NCBI GenBank assembly: GCA_028346125.1
Contig: JAOMEV010000013.1
Coordinates: 1 to 60,743, forward strand
Length of the DNA: 60,743 nucleotides
Source of the DNA: Bacteriovoracales bacterium
GTDB lineage: Bacteria; Bdellovibrionota; Bacteriovoracia; Bacteriovoracales; Bacteriovoracaceae
Reading direction: 5' to 3'
Part shown: one piece after another, positions 1 through 8,915 of the stretch
Layout of the letters: every line of letters starts with the position of its first letter
Numbering within the stretch: position 1 is the first letter of the stretch
Notes under the pieces: generated by a model
What the model was told of the DNA's origin: nothing
The model's database searches: none
What the model saw: the letters and a program-made list of their open reading frames with translations, nothing else
Program-made: the position numbers and the translations under genes

Positions 1-1848
1 ATAAAGGGCCATTATTTGAGTTAAAGCTCTCATATAGGCCATTCTCGGGAAGGTCCACATTGCATGTTCTTTGGAAAGAGATGGTGGGGGCCTGAGTGCC
101 TGAACCATATTACTCCAATGGTGTCCTCTTATTTCTCCCAAATCAAAGGCCCCAATATGATCAGTTTCACTTTCTCTCAAAAGGCGATTTCTTGGTATTT
201 CGATAAACTCTGTATACTTGGTAATATTATTTTTTTTCAAAAGCGTTTGAACTCTTTTGTCACTCCACAGATCTTGAAGCTCCTGTTCCTTTAAAGAGTG
301 ACTTAGAGCTCTATTATCCACTAAAAACGATTTTGTATTTCCTAGTTCAACTTGCGTGTCATAAAGTCCACCAGGCGCCCCTCGAAAGCCATCAATAGAA
401 GAAAGGTAAAGAAAGATGGCATCAAGGCTAAAGTTTTTCCAATCAATCTTCCCTTTATCTGTTAGTTTTGGGGCCAGAATATTAGGTTTCTTTTCGCCCA
501 AAATAGTTGTTCCACCGGGATTCGAAAAAGTCGATATGTCCGTCACCGCAGAAAGGTTAAAAATAAAAGTTCCAGGAGAAAAGTAATCGTTATTAGAATG
601 AAGAAGGTTCCAACGAGTTCTTACAAAGGGAGACATATCAATGGCCCCATCTCGAAGAGTCCTAATCTCTGTTCCTTCCATTACCCTATCGGCCATCTTT
701 TTCATAGGGGCAAACTCAACTTCGAAGTTTTTCAAAACCTCTTTCATCACTGGAAGCTTATAAGCTGCAATAGGGGAATTAAGAAACAAAGGTGTAATCT
801 CATGGAGAAGCTTTTCCCCCGTCTTTTCATTGGCCTTATCAACGACTTCACTCAAGGTTTTGTCGCCCGTAACCTCATCAAGCGTTTTGAGGGCCGCTCT
901 CGCAATTCCTGTCCCTTGAACCACACCTGCATAAGTGACAAAACCCATAATTCTTTTTCTAAGCGTGGGACTTTCACGAACGGCATCAAGAACTACTCCA
1001 GCACCTTTACTGTAGCCCAATAAAATAAACTTATGATCCTTATAGATAGATGGAAGGTCCTCAAGCCATTTCACCAAAAGCTTGGTTGATTCAATATTTT
1101 TTCCAACAGTATTTCCATTCTCCCATCCGGCCAACGAAAGAACATCGAAAGTATTCTCAACACCATTTGTCCTTCCATAAAAGGCCTTGTGGTCTTCAAT
1201 TTTAAAATCCACCATTGTTTCTTCAGATAAAATAGGACGGAGTCGGGGCCTTCCATAATAATCATTAGCATCGCCAATTATTTCTTCAAAAATAGGAAAC
1301 TTGATAAGATGGGCCGCATAACCAGGAACAATAACAAACGCCACCTTTTGGGGTTTCCTAGAAGCCCCGCCCCAAGTTATTCCCTTCATCATATTCTTTC
1401 CTTCAATGGAAGAGAAAAAGTTTTCCTTCGGGTCGAATTTTCTATTACTATTTTTCAAAACGCTGTATAAAAATTTTTGAACAGGCGGAAGCCTCCTAAT
1501 GTGACCTGGAATGGGTTCACTAAAATCTAGGGCACTTATATTTTGGTAATTAGAATCCCTCCTATATATTTTCTCCCTTATGTTATAGGCCTCCTTGGAA
1601 GTTTTGGCCTCCAAGGTCTTGGCAATAACCTCGTCAAAACGTAAGGGAGTCCACGAAGTATGCTCCTTTAAAAGCGCCATTGTATCATTAAAAGGGGGTT
1701 TACCTTTCCTCGATTCTTTTTTTATCTCTAAAGCAAAAAGTTTATTGAAGAGCAACTTCCAATTTACTTCTTTTGCCAAAGAATGAGATTCTTCTCCCAT
1801 ACAAAGCCGTGATACAAAAAAGAAAGTAACCAGAACCATTTTCTTCAT
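1..1848 (-). CDS. Secreted alpha/beta hydrolase-like protein (partial, runs off left edge)
   Basis: Reading the minus strand from an ATG at 1848 gives an open frame with no stop to base 1 (616 codons), so the 3' end lies outside the window. The start follows a strong AAGGAGG ribosome site. Residues 1-18 form a signal peptide (KKMVLVTFFFVSRLCMG), so export is likely. A G-Y-S-K-G nucleophile elbow with Ser at about residue 280 follows a strand reading KFILLG, and an earlier VAFVIVPGY segment resembles the oxyanion-loop strand of alpha/beta hydrolases. The acid and His could not be placed with confidence. Substrate is unknown; a lipase or esterase-like role is inference. The gene is divergent from oligopeptidase B. 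Confidence 0.8.
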   Translation of the reverse strand, partial: MKKMVLVTFFFVSRLCMGEESHSLAKEVNWKLLFNKLFALEIKKESRKGKPPFNDTMALLKEHTSWTPLRFDEVIAKTLEAKTSKEAYNIREKIYRRDSNYQNISALDFSEPIPGHIRRLPPVQKFLYSVLKNSNRKFDPKENFFSSIEGKNMMKGITWGGASRKPQKVAFVIVPGYAAHLIKFPIFEEIIGDANDYYGRPRLRPILSEETMVDFKIEDHKAFYGRTNGVENTFDVLSLAGWENGNTVGKNIESTKLLVKWLEDLPSIYKDHKFILLGYSKGAGVVLDAVRESPTLRKRIMGFVTYAGVVQGTGIARAALKTLDEVTGDKTLSEVVDKANEKTGEKLLHEITPLFLNSPIAAYKLPVMKEVLKNFEVEFAPMKKMADRVMEGTEIRTLRDGAIDMSPFVRTRWNLLHSNNDYFSPGTFIFNLSAVTDISTFSNPGGTTILGEKKPNILAPKLTDKGKIDWKNFSLDAIFLYLSSIDGFRGAPGGLYDTQVELGNTKSFLVDNRALSHSLKEQELQDLWSDKRVQTLLKKNNITKYTEFIEIPRNRLLRESETDHIGAFDLGEIRGHHWSNMVQALRPPPSLSKEHAMWTFPRMAYMRALTQIMALY

Positions 1849-2038
1849 AATGGCCTCCTTAAAAATTTTATACAGAGACTTTTTCGGTGTTAAATTTTTA
1901 AAATTAATGTTGAGTCACCAATTTGGAACAAAAAGTTTCATTACTTACCATTTAAACAAATGAATAATTACAACAACTTATAAGCAGCCTCGGATCACAT
2001 CCTTTCACAAGAAATCTTTCATTTACCGTTGCTCTTTG

Positions 2039-2070
2039 CTTTGATAAAAATAATCTTTAATTTATCAAAG
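2039..2070 (+). promoter_or_regulatory. Perfect 10-bp inverted repeat overlapping the opdB ribosome binding site
   Basis: CTTTGATAAA (2039-2048) and TTTATCAAAG (2061-2070) are perfect complements separated by 12 bases. The right arm contains most of the only plausible ribosome site, AAAGG, nine bases before the ATG at 2081. It could be an mRNA hairpin hiding the ribosome site or an operator for a dimeric regulator; the sequence does not decide. Confidence 0.5.
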
Positions 2071-2080
2071 GTGCCCAAAA

Positions 2081-4171
2081 ATGAATTTACCTATGCCAAA
2101 AGCAGAAAAAATAGCTCAAAAATACGTTAACCATGGAAAAGATCGAATTGATAACTATTCTTGGTTGCGAGATGAAAATTGGCAAAAATTTATTCACGGA
2201 GAGCTTGAGTTTAAAAACGAAAAAATAAAAAAATACATAGATGAAGAAAATAACTACACACAAAAACGAATGGGTGAAAACAAGGACCTCAAAGAAGAAC
2301 TCTACAAAGAAATCCTAGGAAGAGTTAAGGAGGATGACTCCACTCACCCCTCTCAAAGAGGTGACTACTTCTACTACCAAAAAGAAGAGAAAGGAAAAAA
2401 CTACCCTATACTTTGTCGAAAAAAAGGCTCCCTTGAATCAAAAGAAGAAATCTACTTTGATGTAAACAAAGAAGCCGAAGGTAAGAAACTTTTCATCGTA
2501 GATAGAAAGTCCCCCTCACCAGACAATAACTTTTTTGCCTATATGTTTAATACCTCAGGCTCTCTCGAGCGAACCTTAAAAATACGTGATCTTAAAACAG
2601 GAAAAGACCTTCCCTGGGAAATTTCAAATACGAACGGGTCTTTTGTTTGGCATAACAACAATACAGACCTTTTCTACATCGAAAGACATCCCGATAATGG
2701 CAGAGGGCAAATTGTCTACAAAATAAATATTCTTAAAGGCCCAGAGAGTAAAGAAATCGTCTTTCAAAAACCACAAGATTTAGATTATATGTTCATGGGA
2801 ATTCGAAAAACCTGTAGTAAAAGGTTTCTTCTCATTTCCCCTTCTAACTCAAGCAGCAATGTAACTTATTTTTTAGATCTTGAAAACGAGTCTTCTCCAA
2901 AACTCATTGCCCCTGTCGAAAAGGAAGTTCAATACTCTGTTGAGCACTTTGATGATTCTTTTTACTTTCTCACAAATAATAAGGGCGCCAATAATTTTAA
3001 GGTTATGAGGTCTCTGATAAGTGCTCCTCACAAAGAAGACTGGGAAATCTACATTAAAGAAAGAGAAGACATCTTTATTGAAGATTTTTCAATTACAAAT
3101 AAACACCTTATTTTAGAAAATCAAAATAACTCCAAGGCCCTTCCTGAAATAGAAACCCACCATCTTATCACAGCTGACAAAAAAGTTATCAAAATGGATC
3201 AAGAGGCCTACTCTCTTTTTTACCAAGGGGCCTATGACTTTGAGGCCAAGGAAGTTCGTTACTCTTTTCAATCGCCCTGTCTTCCCAATCAAACAATAGA
3301 CCTTAATTTAGAAACTGGGGAAAGGTTTATCCGAAAAACAAAAGAAGTTCCAAACTTTAACCCAGACCTCTATGAAACAAAAAGAGTCTTTGCCCCCTCT
3401 CATGATGGCAAAGAAATACCTCTTACCCTCCTTTATAAAAAAGGACTCAAATTAGATGGAAAAGCACCTGCCCTCGTCTATGCCTACGGTTCTTACGGCT
3501 ATTCAATGCCCGCCTACTTTTCCCAACAGCGTTTTAGTCTCATTGAAAGAGGATTCATCTATGCGATTGCTCATATAAGAGGTGGAAGTGACAAAGGACA
3601 TAATTGGTATTTAGATGGAAAATTAGACAAAAAAATAAATACTTTCAAAGATTATATCTCCTGTTGTGAATACCTTATTGACAAAAAGTATTCCTCAAAA
3701 GGAAACATCGTTGGGAATGGTGGTAGTGCCGGAGGCCTCTTAATGGGTGCCGTCGCTAATATGAAACCAGAAATATTTAAATCTATTATTCTTGATGTTC
3801 CTTTTGTCGATGTCATCAATACTATAACCGACGACACCCTTCCCCTAACACCACCTGAATGGGAAGAATGGGGAAATCCTATTTTAAATGAGCAGGATTT
3901 CGATTATATTATGTCCTATTCTCCTTATGATAATGTTTCCTCCCAAAACTACCCTCATTTGCTTTTTAACTCTGGAATTTCAGACGAACAAGTAACCTAC
4001 TGGGAGCCAACCAAAATGGTGGCGAAATTGAGAGAGCTCAAAAAGGACAACAACTTTTTATTCCTTAATATGAAAATGCATGCAGGTCATTCAGGGGCCA
4101 CAAAAAGGTATGAGTGGATTGAAGATGAGGCCTTCAATTATTCTTTTATACTCAAGTGTTTTCTTAATTAA
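2081..4171 (+). CDS. ptrB: Oligopeptidase B (S9A serine peptidase)
   Basis: A 696-residue prolyl-oligopeptidase-family enzyme, the normal length for oligopeptidase B, which cleaves short peptides after Lys/Arg. The N-terminal part (about 1-410) is the propeller region; the C-terminal hydrolase holds the nucleophile motif GGSAGG (Ser549), Asp635 in the SDEQVTYWEP segment and His670 in the HAGHSG segment. The spacing matches E. coli PtrB (532/617/652). The PLTPPEWEEWGNP stretch is typical of oligopeptidase B rather than prolyl endopeptidase. No signal peptide is visible, so it is probably cytoplasmic or periplasm-independent. hrpB follows 15 bases later on the same strand. Confidence 0.95.
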   Translation: MNLPMPKAEKIAQKYVNHGKDRIDNYSWLRDENWQKFIHGELEFKNEKIKKYIDEENNYTQKRMGENKDLKEELYKEILGRVKEDDSTHPSQRGDYFYYQKEEKGKNYPILCRKKGSLESKEEIYFDVNKEAEGKKLFIVDRKSPSPDNNFFAYMFNTSGSLERTLKIRDLKTGKDLPWEISNTNGSFVWHNNNTDLFYIERHPDNGRGQIVYKINILKGPESKEIVFQKPQDLDYMFMGIRKTCSKRFLLISPSNSSSNVTYFLDLENESSPKLIAPVEKEVQYSVEHFDDSFYFLTNNKGANNFKVMRSLISAPHKEDWEIYIKEREDIFIEDFSITNKHLILENQNNSKALPEIETHHLITADKKVIKMDQEAYSLFYQGAYDFEAKEVRYSFQSPCLPNQTIDLNLETGERFIRKTKEVPNFNPDLYETKRVFAPSHDGKEIPLTLLYKKGLKLDGKAPALVYAYGSYGYSMPAYFSQQRFSLIERGFIYAIAHIRGGSDKGHNWYLDGKLDKKINTFKDYISCCEYLIDKKYSSKGNIVGNGGSAGGLLMGAVANMKPEIFKSIILDVPFVDVINTITDDTLPLTPPEWEEWGNPILNEQDFDYIMSYSPYDNVSSQNYPHLLFNSGISDEQVTYWEPTKMVAKLRELKKDNNFLFLNMKMHAGHSGATKRYEWIEDEAFNYSFILKCFLN

Positions 4172-4186
4172 TTTTATGGAAATAAA

Positions 4187-6727
4187 ATGGATATTTCTAA
4201 ACTCCCCATACAAAAAGCACTCCCTGAACTCATAAAGGAACTTAACTCCCACAACAGAGTTATTTTGGAGGCCATGCCAGGAGCGGGAAAAACCACAGGT
4301 GTCCCGCTCGCCCTCCTTAAAAGTGGCCTTCCAGGTAATAAAAAAATAGTCATGCTTGAGCCCAGAAGGATCGCGGCAAGGTCCACGTCTCAATTTATGG
4401 CCTCTCAACTCGGGGAAGAGCTCGGAAAAACTGTAGGATACCAAGTAAGATTTGAAAATTTTTGCGGGCCACATACAAAAGTAGAAGTTTTAACAGAAGG
4501 TATTCTTACACGCAGGATACAAAGTGACCCCGAGCTTAGTGATGTCGGTATTCTCATTTTTGATGAGTTTCATGAAAGAAACCTTCAGTCAGATTTGGCA
4601 CTGGCCTTGGCCCTTGATATTCAGGAAAACCTCCGAGAAGATTTGAAAATCCTCATAATGTCAGCAACTCTTGATACGGAATGGCTTTCTGACTTTTTTC
4701 AAAATGCCCCAGTGATTAAAGGTCCTGGAAGCCCCTACCCGGTTGAACTTATTCACTCTCTAAAAGATAGTGGTCATTCTTGGTTTGATCCTCTTAAGGA
4801 ATTAATCATTGAAGCACTTGACGGTCAAAAAGGTAATATCCTGGTCTTTCTCCCTGGAAGTGGAGAGATTTTAAGAATGAAAAAAGAGTTAGAAAAAACC
4901 TATTCCGAAAAGGATATTCTTTTTCAACCTCTCTACGGAAAACTCTCGAAAAAAGAACAAGACCTGGCCCTTTCGCCAGAGTCCTCTCACCAAAGGAAAG
5001 TCGTTCTTTCTACTCCTATCGCAGAAACCAGTGTCACGATCCCGGGAATTAAAGTTGTTATCGACTCAGGACTCACTAAGGTCCCTTTTTTGGACCCAGA
5101 CCTTCAGTTAACCCGTCTCCAAATATCAAAAATCTCCAAGGCCCAGGCAAAACAAAGAGCTGGCCGGGCCGGTAGATTATCTCCTGGAGTTTGTTACAGA
5201 CCCTGGAGCGAGGGCCAACACAACCTCCTTGAGGATCAAATTGACCCAGAAATTCTCCATGCAGACCTCACAGGTACCGTTTTAGAACTTGCTCAATGGG
5301 GTGTCCTCAAACCAAATGATCTCCGCTGGCCGACCCCTCCACCGGAAAATTCTTTTAAAAGGGCCCAAAAGCTGCTCATGAAACTTGACCAGATAGACCC
5401 AAAAGGACAAATAACTTCCCATGGAAAAAAAGTTCTTTCACTCGGACTCCATCCCAGGCTCGGCCATATGATTGTTAGGTCTCAAGAATTCAATTTACAA
5501 AACCTTGCTCTTGACCTCGCGGCCTTCCTCATTGAAAAAGACCCTTTTATCGGGGGAAGAGGCGCTGATAGCGACCTCTGTAAAAGGCTCGAAGCGCTCC
5601 ATGACTATCGACTTAAAGGACCCAAAGGCGCTAAGGCCTTAGGAATGTCTCCCGAGCTTTGTCAACGTATTCAAAAAACTGTCTTTAAACTTAGAAAAAG
5701 GTTTTCCCTTTATTTCAAAGAAACATTAAAAGACCCCTCCATTAAAGAGATAGAAACTTATACCGGTGTCCTCTTAGGATTTGCCTATACAGACAGGATT
5801 GCCAAAAGAAGAAATTTAAAGACAAGAAGGTACCATCTCTTTCAGGGCCCAGGTGCTGTTTTACTGAACGAGGATACTCAATCACCACATGATTTCATAG
5901 CGATAGGTGAATTAAAGAAAAGACCCAAAGATTCTCCGATCTACCTCTCAGCACCTCTCACCCTTACTCAAATTCATGATTTTTTTCAACAACATATTGT
6001 AAGGATAAAAGAAATCAATTGGAATGAGAAAGAAAGGCAAATTGATGCTTTTGAATACGAAAAACTGGGGGCCATTACTCTTAAACGTTATTTTATAAAA
6101 GATATACCTCCTGAAGATAAAAAATCTGTCCTTATAAAGGCCCTAAGAAAAGACCTCACACTACTTCCTTGGAATGAGACTCACAGGCAATGGCAAGAAA
6201 GGATATTGTGCTTAAAAGAATGGTTTCCCAAAAGTAGTTGGCCGAAAGTTGAGGACAAAGAATTATTAAAAAGGTTTGATCATTGGCTTCTTCCTTTCTT
6301 AGATGATCTTTATTCAGAAAAAGATCTCGAAAATATAAACCTTCAAGCTGCACTTGATTACTTTTTAGGTCCCGACTTGGAAGAAAAATTAAAAAAGCTT
6401 GCTCCAGCAAACTTTTTGGCCCCTACAGGAAGAGCTGTTCCCATTAAGTATGAAAGGGAAAAAACGCCCATTCTCCCCATAAAAATTAATGAAATGTATG
6501 GACAAGAAAAAACCCCTTCAATTTGTGAGGGAAAAATAACCTTAACGATTCACCTTCTCAACCCAGCAGGGAGACCTGTCCAAATAACGAATCGTCTCGA
6601 AGATTTTTGGCAAGGGTCCTATGAGCAAGTTCGTAAAGAATTAAACCGCCAATACCCCAAACACGACTGGCCTCTTAACCCTCTTAACCATTTACCGACA
6701 AAGTATTCTAAAAAGAGAAAAAAATGA
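4187..6727 (+). CDS. hrpB: ATP-dependent RNA helicase HrpB
   Basis: 846 residues, DEAH-family helicase of the HrpB type (E. coli protein about 810). Visible motifs: Walker A PGAGKTT (Lys35), DEFH box at 126-129, SAT at 159-161 and motif VI QRAGRAGR at 323-330. The C-terminus carries the HrpB-specific region ending with a GRPVQITNRL...FW...Y segment. The role in RNA metabolism is poorly defined in bacteria. It starts 15 bases after ptrB and probably shares its transcript. The 3' end lies three bases from the convergent kinase gene, with no terminator between them. Confidence 0.95.
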   Translation: MDISKLPIQKALPELIKELNSHNRVILEAMPGAGKTTGVPLALLKSGLPGNKKIVMLEPRRIAARSTSQFMASQLGEELGKTVGYQVRFENFCGPHTKVEVLTEGILTRRIQSDPELSDVGILIFDEFHERNLQSDLALALALDIQENLREDLKILIMSATLDTEWLSDFFQNAPVIKGPGSPYPVELIHSLKDSGHSWFDPLKELIIEALDGQKGNILVFLPGSGEILRMKKELEKTYSEKDILFQPLYGKLSKKEQDLALSPESSHQRKVVLSTPIAETSVTIPGIKVVIDSGLTKVPFLDPDLQLTRLQISKISKAQAKQRAGRAGRLSPGVCYRPWSEGQHNLLEDQIDPEILHADLTGTVLELAQWGVLKPNDLRWPTPPPENSFKRAQKLLMKLDQIDPKGQITSHGKKVLSLGLHPRLGHMIVRSQEFNLQNLALDLAAFLIEKDPFIGGRGADSDLCKRLEALHDYRLKGPKGAKALGMSPELCQRIQKTVFKLRKRFSLYFKETLKDPSIKEIETYTGVLLGFAYTDRIAKRRNLKTRRYHLFQGPGAVLLNEDTQSPHDFIAIGELKKRPKDSPIYLSAPLTLTQIHDFFQQHIVRIKEINWNEKERQIDAFEYEKLGAITLKRYFIKDIPPEDKKSVLIKALRKDLTLLPWNETHRQWQERILCLKEWFPKSSWPKVEDKELLKRFDHWLLPFLDDLYSEKDLENINLQAALDYFLGPDLEEKLKKLAPANFLAPTGRAVPIKYEREKTPILPIKINEMYGQEKTPSICEGKITLTIHLLNPAGRPVQITNRLEDFWQGSYEQVRKELNRQYPKHDWPLNPLNHLPTKYSKKRKK

Positions 6728-6730
6728 TGC

Positions 6731-8701
6731 TTAAACAATTTTGGGTAAAGTCATAACAAAAGTGGTCCCTTCACCAACTTTTGTTCTAATTGAAAGAGTT
6801 CCCTTGATCTTTTCAACTTCAATTTTAACGACATCCATGCCAATCCCTCGACCTGAAATTTCTGTTACCTCTTCTTTTGTTGAAAACCCAGGCAAGAATA
6901 CCAAATCAATAATTTTTGAAGGGTCCCATTGACCGACGTCCTCAGAACTTATAAAACCTTTTTTAATCGCTTTTTCCTTTATTTTTTCGGCATCTATGCC
7001 TCTCCCATCATCAGAAACCATGATGATGAAAGATTCTCCTTTATCTTCAAAAGAAAGCTTAATAACGCCCTCTTTAGATTTTCCTTTTTTTGTTCTTTCT
7101 TCCTGATCTTCAATACCATGCTCGACCATATTTCTAAAAATGTGAATAATTCCATTTATGAGTCCAAAGTATTTTTGAACCTCTACCATGATTTCATCAC
7201 CTTCAATTTGAAAAAGAATATCTTTAGAATATTTTTTGGAAAGGTTAGTAATTAAAAATTCATATTTTATAAATTGTTTTTTAATATCTTGAAGGACATA
7301 ATTTTTTTTGATGTAAAACTTCAAATCATCTAATGACTCGAAGGTATCTAATTTATTAAAAAGCTCTATGGTATTAATGGCACTCCCTTCAGCAACAAGC
7401 ATTTTTGTACACCCAGCAATCAAATTTTTGTGTTTTTTAAAAGTTTTTCTTAAATGTCTTTCCAAGCCTTCAACGTAACTATCAACCGCTTTAAAATCTT
7501 CTTTTTCAATAACATCTTCAATTTTATTAAAATAATCCACTGTTGTTTTTTGTTTAAATTGACCATAACGGGCCTTATACGTGTGGAATATTCTAAAAAT
7601 ATGTCCTTTACTAGATTGATCTTTCTCCATTAAAAAATAATCTTTAAAAAATTCAAGACTATCGTTCATAAGATCAATAAAATCAACCGGGTTTTCTATA
7701 CAAAGTTTTATAAAGTCACTTTCTTCTTTATCCTTTTCCAGCTGAATTTCTAATTTTCTTTGTTTCGTTTTATCAGAAGCGATCAGAATTACTTTTTCTA
7801 TTTTATTATTTTCAAAGTAAATAGGACGAAAGTCTAATTCAATAAATTTTCCTAAACTTCCATGAAACTCTTTTGGGCCGAGTTCCTTTATATCTTTAAA
7901 CGGAATTTTTTCAGTCCATATAATATTACACCATTTTATAAAACTTTCTTTATCATTTTTATCATCAAATAAAACATCCCAAACTTTTACTTTTTCTAAT
8001 TCATAGTCAACAAAATCACATTCAAATAATTCCTGTGTTACCTTCGAAGCTCCTTCTTGTACTATTCCTTCATTATCAAAAATTAGGTATCCCTGCCCAA
8101 GATTATTAAGCAATTGATCTCTTGATTCTTTTTGAATAAAGATGGCCGTCATAAGGTTTTCCATACCTATTTTTTCTATTTCTAGCTCTGCTGTTTTACT
8201 TTTGACTTGTTTTTCAAGATTTTGAGATAAATCTTCAGCAATCGTCTTCTTTTCTTTAAGATTTTTCTTTAGATTATTTAAATAAAAATTTAAGGCAGGG
8301 TAAAATAAAAAGACTCCTATTAGGTGAGGTAAATTAGAATATTCATCATTTCCTATTTTATTATTGTTAAAATAAAAAGTTATTGCTCCAACAAAATAGC
8401 ATGAACAATGAGCAATCATATATTTCTTTTTTCTTAGCAAAACTAAAGACAAGGCCCCACCGAAAATAATACACCAAGAGAAAGCATCAGTGTTCCAAAG
8501 GTTATCTACACCAAACTGTGTAAAGAAGGCCCCATAAACAAGGTGAAAAGTAACAATAATGGAGACATCTACTTTTAAGTTTTTTTTGTAAAATAAAAGG
8601 ATAGAAATAAACTGAACAAAAATTGGTGTAATAAAAAATAGTCCTAAAGGAGTTGATGTTTGAAAAGATTTTGCATAAAAATGGCAGCAAAAATATGACA
8701 T
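6731..8701 (-). CDS. Membrane sensor kinase with Hpt and CheA-like ATPase domains (paralogue A)
   Basis: From the first ATG the product has 656 residues: hydrophobic membrane segments (about 1-150), a charged coiled coil (160-210), a PAS-like region (220-345), an Hpt-like domain with the motif FHTYKA (His373) and a CheA-type ATPase (N box at 520-532, DDGRGID, then a GRGIGMD loop) to the end. No CheW-binding P5 domain or receiver is present. The tandem paralogue immediately upstream aligns through additional residues before this ATG; that homology continues in frame for 24 codons to an ATT at 8771-8773, which sits six bases after a GAGGAG ribosome site, so the true start may be ATT at 8773. 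Signal and partner are unknown. Confidence 0.85.
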   Translation of the reverse strand: MSYFCCHFYAKSFQTSTPLGLFFITPIFVQFISILLFYKKNLKVDVSIIVTFHLVYGAFFTQFGVDNLWNTDAFSWCIIFGGALSLVLLRKKKYMIAHCSCYFVGAITFYFNNNKIGNDEYSNLPHLIGVFLFYPALNFYLNNLKKNLKEKKTIAEDLSQNLEKQVKSKTAELEIEKIGMENLMTAIFIQKESRDQLLNNLGQGYLIFDNEGIVQEGASKVTQELFECDFVDYELEKVKVWDVLFDDKNDKESFIKWCNIIWTEKIPFKDIKELGPKEFHGSLGKFIELDFRPIYFENNKIEKVILIASDKTKQRKLEIQLEKDKEESDFIKLCIENPVDFIDLMNDSLEFFKDYFLMEKDQSSKGHIFRIFHTYKARYGQFKQKTTVDYFNKIEDVIEKEDFKAVDSYVEGLERHLRKTFKKHKNLIAGCTKMLVAEGSAINTIELFNKLDTFESLDDLKFYIKKNYVLQDIKKQFIKYEFLITNLSKKYSKDILFQIEGDEIMVEVQKYFGLINGIIHIFRNMVEHGIEDQEERTKKGKSKEGVIKLSFEDKGESFIIMVSDDGRGIDAEKIKEKAIKKGFISSEDVGQWDPSKIIDLVFLPGFSTKEEVTEISGRGIGMDVVKIEVEKIKGTLSIRTKVGEGTTFVMTLPKIV

Positions 8702-8770
8702 AACCCAAAAAAGGCATACAGTTATTTCAGGAAAAAGGTTTTTGAGATTATATTTTTTTTCTTTTGAAGA

Positions 8771-8785
8771 AATAAAACTCTCCTC
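8771..8785 (-). promoter_or_regulatory. Strong ribosome site followed by probable ATT start
   Basis: On the minus strand GAGGAG (8785-8780) is followed by six bases and ATT (8773-8771). The frame from this ATT enters the kinase gene without a stop and encodes residues matching the N-terminus of its paralogue. There is no ATG, GTG or TTG between this ribosome site and the ATG at 8701. Confidence 0.5.
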
Positions 8786-8877
8786 AATAAACGCTATTAT
8801 TTCAATTAGTCTACAGATTTTATCGGCTTTAATAAAAGGAATATTGAGAGATATCTTTAAATATAAAGTTTATTGAG
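8783..8877. repeat. Separated inverted repeat upstream of kinase A
   Basis: CTCAATAAAC (8783-8792) and GTTTATTGAG (8868-8877) are perfect 10-bp complements 75 bases apart, between the two tandem kinase genes. One arm touches the ribosome site of the downstream gene. It may be an operator pair or a long-range mRNA stem; there is no further evidence. Confidence 0.35.
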
Positions 8878-8915
8878 TTGAGATAGCTATGACCAACTAA
8901 ATTCATAAATTGGAC

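Noticed and set aside
598..1023. 141-codon plus-strand frame
   Set aside because: It is antisense to the long secreted hydrolase frame, which has a ribosome site, signal peptide and fold motifs.
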